In this document: positions 1 through 64,000 of the stretch, piece after piece | How the letters are laid out: each line of letters opens with the position of its first letter | How positions within the stretch are numbered: position 1 is the stretch's first letter | Assembly (NCBI GenBank): GCA_029204225.1 | Contig: CM055100.1 | Span: forward strand, 53,173,763-53,237,762 | Length of the DNA stretch: 64,000 bases | DNA from: Diphasiastrum complanatum | Taxonomy: Eukaryota; Streptophyta; Lycopodiopsida; Lycopodiales; Lycopodiaceae | Direction: 5' to 3' | Notes under the pieces: generated by a model | The model's input: the letters and a program-made list of their open reading frames with translations, nothing else | Database searches by the model: none | Told to the model about the DNA's origin: nothing | Made by a program: the position numbers and the translations under genes

Positions 1-61902
<61,902 letters not shown>

Positions 61903-62175
61903 CTGCAAGTCATCCAATACAAATAATACACAGTGAATTTAGCTGACTTCAAATCGCAAATGCATTGCTTTTCACAAGCCTCACCATAGTTGTTATTGTA
62001 AAACCATCCCTCACTTTTACTTTGATACAAAGAAATATACGACATAAAGGGTTTCTTGAGCACAATTTTGTCAGAATGGTGTTTCGAACAGCACAATCCA
62101 GAAAAAATTGCATATTGGACACTGTGTCACCCTTACGGCACATATCTGTCATTTTTGGCAGTAATTTGTTGGAGT
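61903..62175 (-). other. VIR intron upstream of visible exon 1
   Basis: AT-rich intron leading to the acceptor at 61,903. The VIR N-terminal exon (in seed plants beginning MGRPEPC) was not found between here and the right edge. Confidence 0.5.
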
Positions 62176-62179
62176 GCTA

Positions 62180-62640
62180 ATTTGTGAAATGAGCTGTATT
62201 TATCAATGCAATGTACTGAACCTTTGCATGTTCTGTGTGTGTTTGCAGGGCTTTGAGCAGTTGCAGTGCTTGCAGCTGATAGGTCACATTGACACAATGT
62301 CGGTTGTTGGTAGGGGCATGTGGGCAGAGCTTGACCTTGTATAGGGGGATGTGGCTACATCCCATAGTTCAGGTGCCCACAAATGCAGATGCTACCACTG
62401 CGGTTTCGAGTTCACACGGTCACTTACCAAGGTCGGGGCCCACTTGTTGCGGTTCACTAGACAAAATGGGCGGGGGATGGGTATAGCACCTTGCAATGCC
62501 ATTCCAAATGCCGAGGTAGGAAGGCTACAAGAGACATACAGACCTGATTCCAAGCCACTTAGATTCCCAAGTCAAAGTGGAATAGTATTTCTCGTCTACA
62601 GGTCACTATGCCTATGCGCATGAGCCAGGCCAAGCCCTCC
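62180..62640 (+). pseudogene. hAT BED zinc-finger fragment, second copy
   Basis: A splice-acceptor-like GTGTTTGCAGG at 62,241, then ATG (MSVVGRGMWAELDLV), an in-frame TAG, then GDVATSHSSGAHKCRCYHCG, FEFTRSLTKVGAHLLRF and GIAPCNAIP. It is homologous to 12,360-12,760, including the upstream ATGCAATGTA..TGAAC segment. It is followed at about 62,650 by LINE sequence. Confidence 0.65.
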
Positions 62641-62649
62641 GTGCCTCAC

Positions 62650-63430
62650 TTATACAAAGTGTTGGAGGGGAGGGATGTAAATTGGGTGACTTCATCATTG
62701 CTATTTTGTTACATGCGGATAATGTGATTTTACTTTCGTGGACAAGAGAGGGCTTGCAGCGGCATCTGGATGTGCTTCATTCTTTTTGTATACAGTGGGG
62801 ATTGTTAGTGAATGTGGCCAAGACCAAAGTTATGGTGTTTAACACCTCTAGATCCTTCATGATACGACAGGAGCTTCTTTGGGATGGTCATCCACTTGAG
62901 GTCCTATTCCGAGAAATGCTTACAACACTTCGATCGCTCATTGCATATGAGGACCCTCGATGTGTTGCACTTATGATACGGGAGATGTTCCTACTACGAC
63001 ATGATATGTACCAGTCAGCTCATCAACCACATCCCAACTCTCAGGCCCAGATTACCTCATTCTTCTCTAGGAGACGACCACGCAGAGACACTGAGTTTGA
63101 TGATGACAGCGATGCACCACCTCACAGATATCAAACACAGTGCACCACTCATAGTAATGCTACAGCTCGCACTACCCGTCCTATCATGAGAGCACGCAGC
63201 TCTCGCCCTCCTAGACGACGTTAGCAACGACCAGTATTACCTCATACTACAACTCATATCATATCCTTTTTCAGCAACAGTGCCAGATGATATGTTTTTA
63301 CATTTAGAATTTATTATGCTAGTTTGTAAAAGTTATTGATAGTTTGTAATAGTTAGTTATTGTGCTCCTTTCTATGCATAGTTTTCTTTTTGGAGACATT
63401 TATAGACGCTCTCACTGTTACCACACACTT
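62650..63430 (+). mobile_element. LINE fragment H: RT palm joined to ORF2 C-terminus and 3' UTR
   Basis: Frame 62,682-63,224 starts GDFIIAILLHADNVILLSWT (YADD box changed to HADN), then REGLQRHLDVLHSFC and KTKVMVFNTSRSFMIRQELL. It jumps in frame to the C-terminal part (LFREMLTTLRSLIAYEDP, SQAQITSFFSRRRPRRDTEF, DAPPHRYQTQC), ending RRR at 63,224. An internal deletion of about 300 codons removed the thumb and knuckle. The 3' UTR follows to about 63,430 (TTTTTGGAGACATTTATAG). Confidence 0.8.
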
Positions 63431-64000
63431 AACATACGCAGTGACAGAGAGTCTGATAGTGACGACGATGCACCTCCTCACAGATACCAGCGACAGTGCA
63501 CTTTCATTTATATGGATGATGATTTGACAAATACCCAATGGTTAGCAAGGAAAAAGATTATTCACGAAGCAAAAGAAAAAGGGCAAAGAGTCGTTTTTAT
63601 CGACCGCAAACCAAGATATTTCAACCTCCTCTCACACTAGGAACTTGGGGCTCCCGGGTTTAGGAGCTGCCCGAGATCCCCTACCATTTTGAGACTTGGC
63701 TTCTGGAATTGCAATGGTTTTTTATCATCATCATCGGCAGGAGATTTTGCTGACTTTATAAGCAAATGTGACATTTTGTTGTTGGCTGAAACCCATGAGT
63801 CCTTATATCATATACAGGATTACTCTTGGCATTCTGTTTTTCGCCCATTTGTGAGGGGAAAAACCTGTCGTGGATCTGGCGGAGTAGCTTGTTTATACAG
63901 AGCCACGGCAGTTAAGATGGTTAAGCAAGATCCGTATGCTCGATATATATGGCTACATACTATTGGTTCATTATTGGGATTACCACAAGATATTTATATG
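63430..64000 (+). mobile_element. LINE chimera I: ORF2 C-terminus fused to ORF1 end and ORF2 start
   Basis: 63,440-63,505 again encodes SDDDAPPHRYQRQC (ORF2 C-terminus). It then joins FIYMDDDLTNTQWLARKKI (ORF1 end, 63,506-63,640), followed by the ORF2 endonuclease start (RLGFWNCNGFLSSSSAGDFA, ILLLAETHESLYH, CRGSGGVACLYRATAVKM, DPYARYIWLHTIGS). It runs off the right edge. The second half is a near-identical reverse-oriented relative of 4,900-5,400 without that copy's stop codons. Confidence 0.82.

Overview
This is nuclear DNA of a land plant with a large, transposon-rich genome. One host gene can be recognised. It is the plant homolog of VIRILIZER (VIR), the large scaffold subunit of the mRNA N6-adenosine methyltransferase (m6A writer) complex. 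It lies on the minus strand and crosses the whole window: 22 exons run from base 61,902 down to base 1, giving about 5.8 kb of coding sequence (about 1,925 codons). The N-terminal exon(s) lie beyond the right edge and the C-terminal end lies beyond base 1. Splice sites are mostly GT-AG and reading phases agree from exon to exon, apart from one small missing exon between 10,023 and 3,724. The species cannot be fixed from sequence alone. Very long introns full of LINEs and Ty3/gypsy remnants would suit a fern, another seed-free plant or a gymnosperm; this is inference.

Nearly everything else is transposon sequence inside VIR introns. The dominant family is an L1-like LINE. Its ORF1 has a proline-rich start, a coiled coil and an L1-ORF1p-like RNA-binding domain. 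Its ORF2 has an EEP endonuclease, a reverse transcriptase and a C-terminal CxxC...H...C knuckle. About a dozen copies or fragments are present, none intact. Minus-strand copies: 4,798-6,860; 13,200-18,054; 26,785-30,996; 36,745-37,245; 39,780-44,640; 56,838-58,038; and tails at 31,003, 47,702 and 59,610. Plus-strand copies: 24,683-25,205; 47,779-53,519 (split by a gypsy element); 53,520-53,930; 62,650-63,430; 63,430-64,000. The 3' tails end in (TC)n or (TTTC)n, and several 5' ends also abut (TC)n. In two places a tail runs straight into the start of another copy.

Other elements are: a hAT transposon with perfect 8-bp target duplications (11,601-18,476) that contains one LINE; a short hAT-like relative (59,973-60,569) in a homologous host repeat; another hAT N-terminal fragment (62,180-62,640); Ty3/gypsy remnants at 22,340-24,680, 31,600-33,960, 49,811-53,412 and 59,017-59,580; Ty1/copia remnants with LTRs at 37,250-37,930 and 41,978-42,905; and an unidentified insert with AT-hook and charged-helix coding segments (28,017-28,995).

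Layout from the 5' end of VIR (right) to its 3' end (left): N-terminal exons 1-2 (61.9-60.95 kb); an intron with hAT, gypsy and LINE debris; exons 3-5 (55.9-54.7 kb); an intron with the nested LINE/gypsy block; a compact exon cluster 6-11 (47.2-45.4 kb); an intron with LINE and copia; exons 12-13 (36.5-36.2 kb); an intron with gypsy and LINE; exons 14-17 (26.6-25.4 kb); a gypsy/LINE intron; exon 18 (21.6 kb); the hAT/LINE intron; exon 19 (10.2 kb); a LINE intron; and exons 20-22 (3.7-0 kb).
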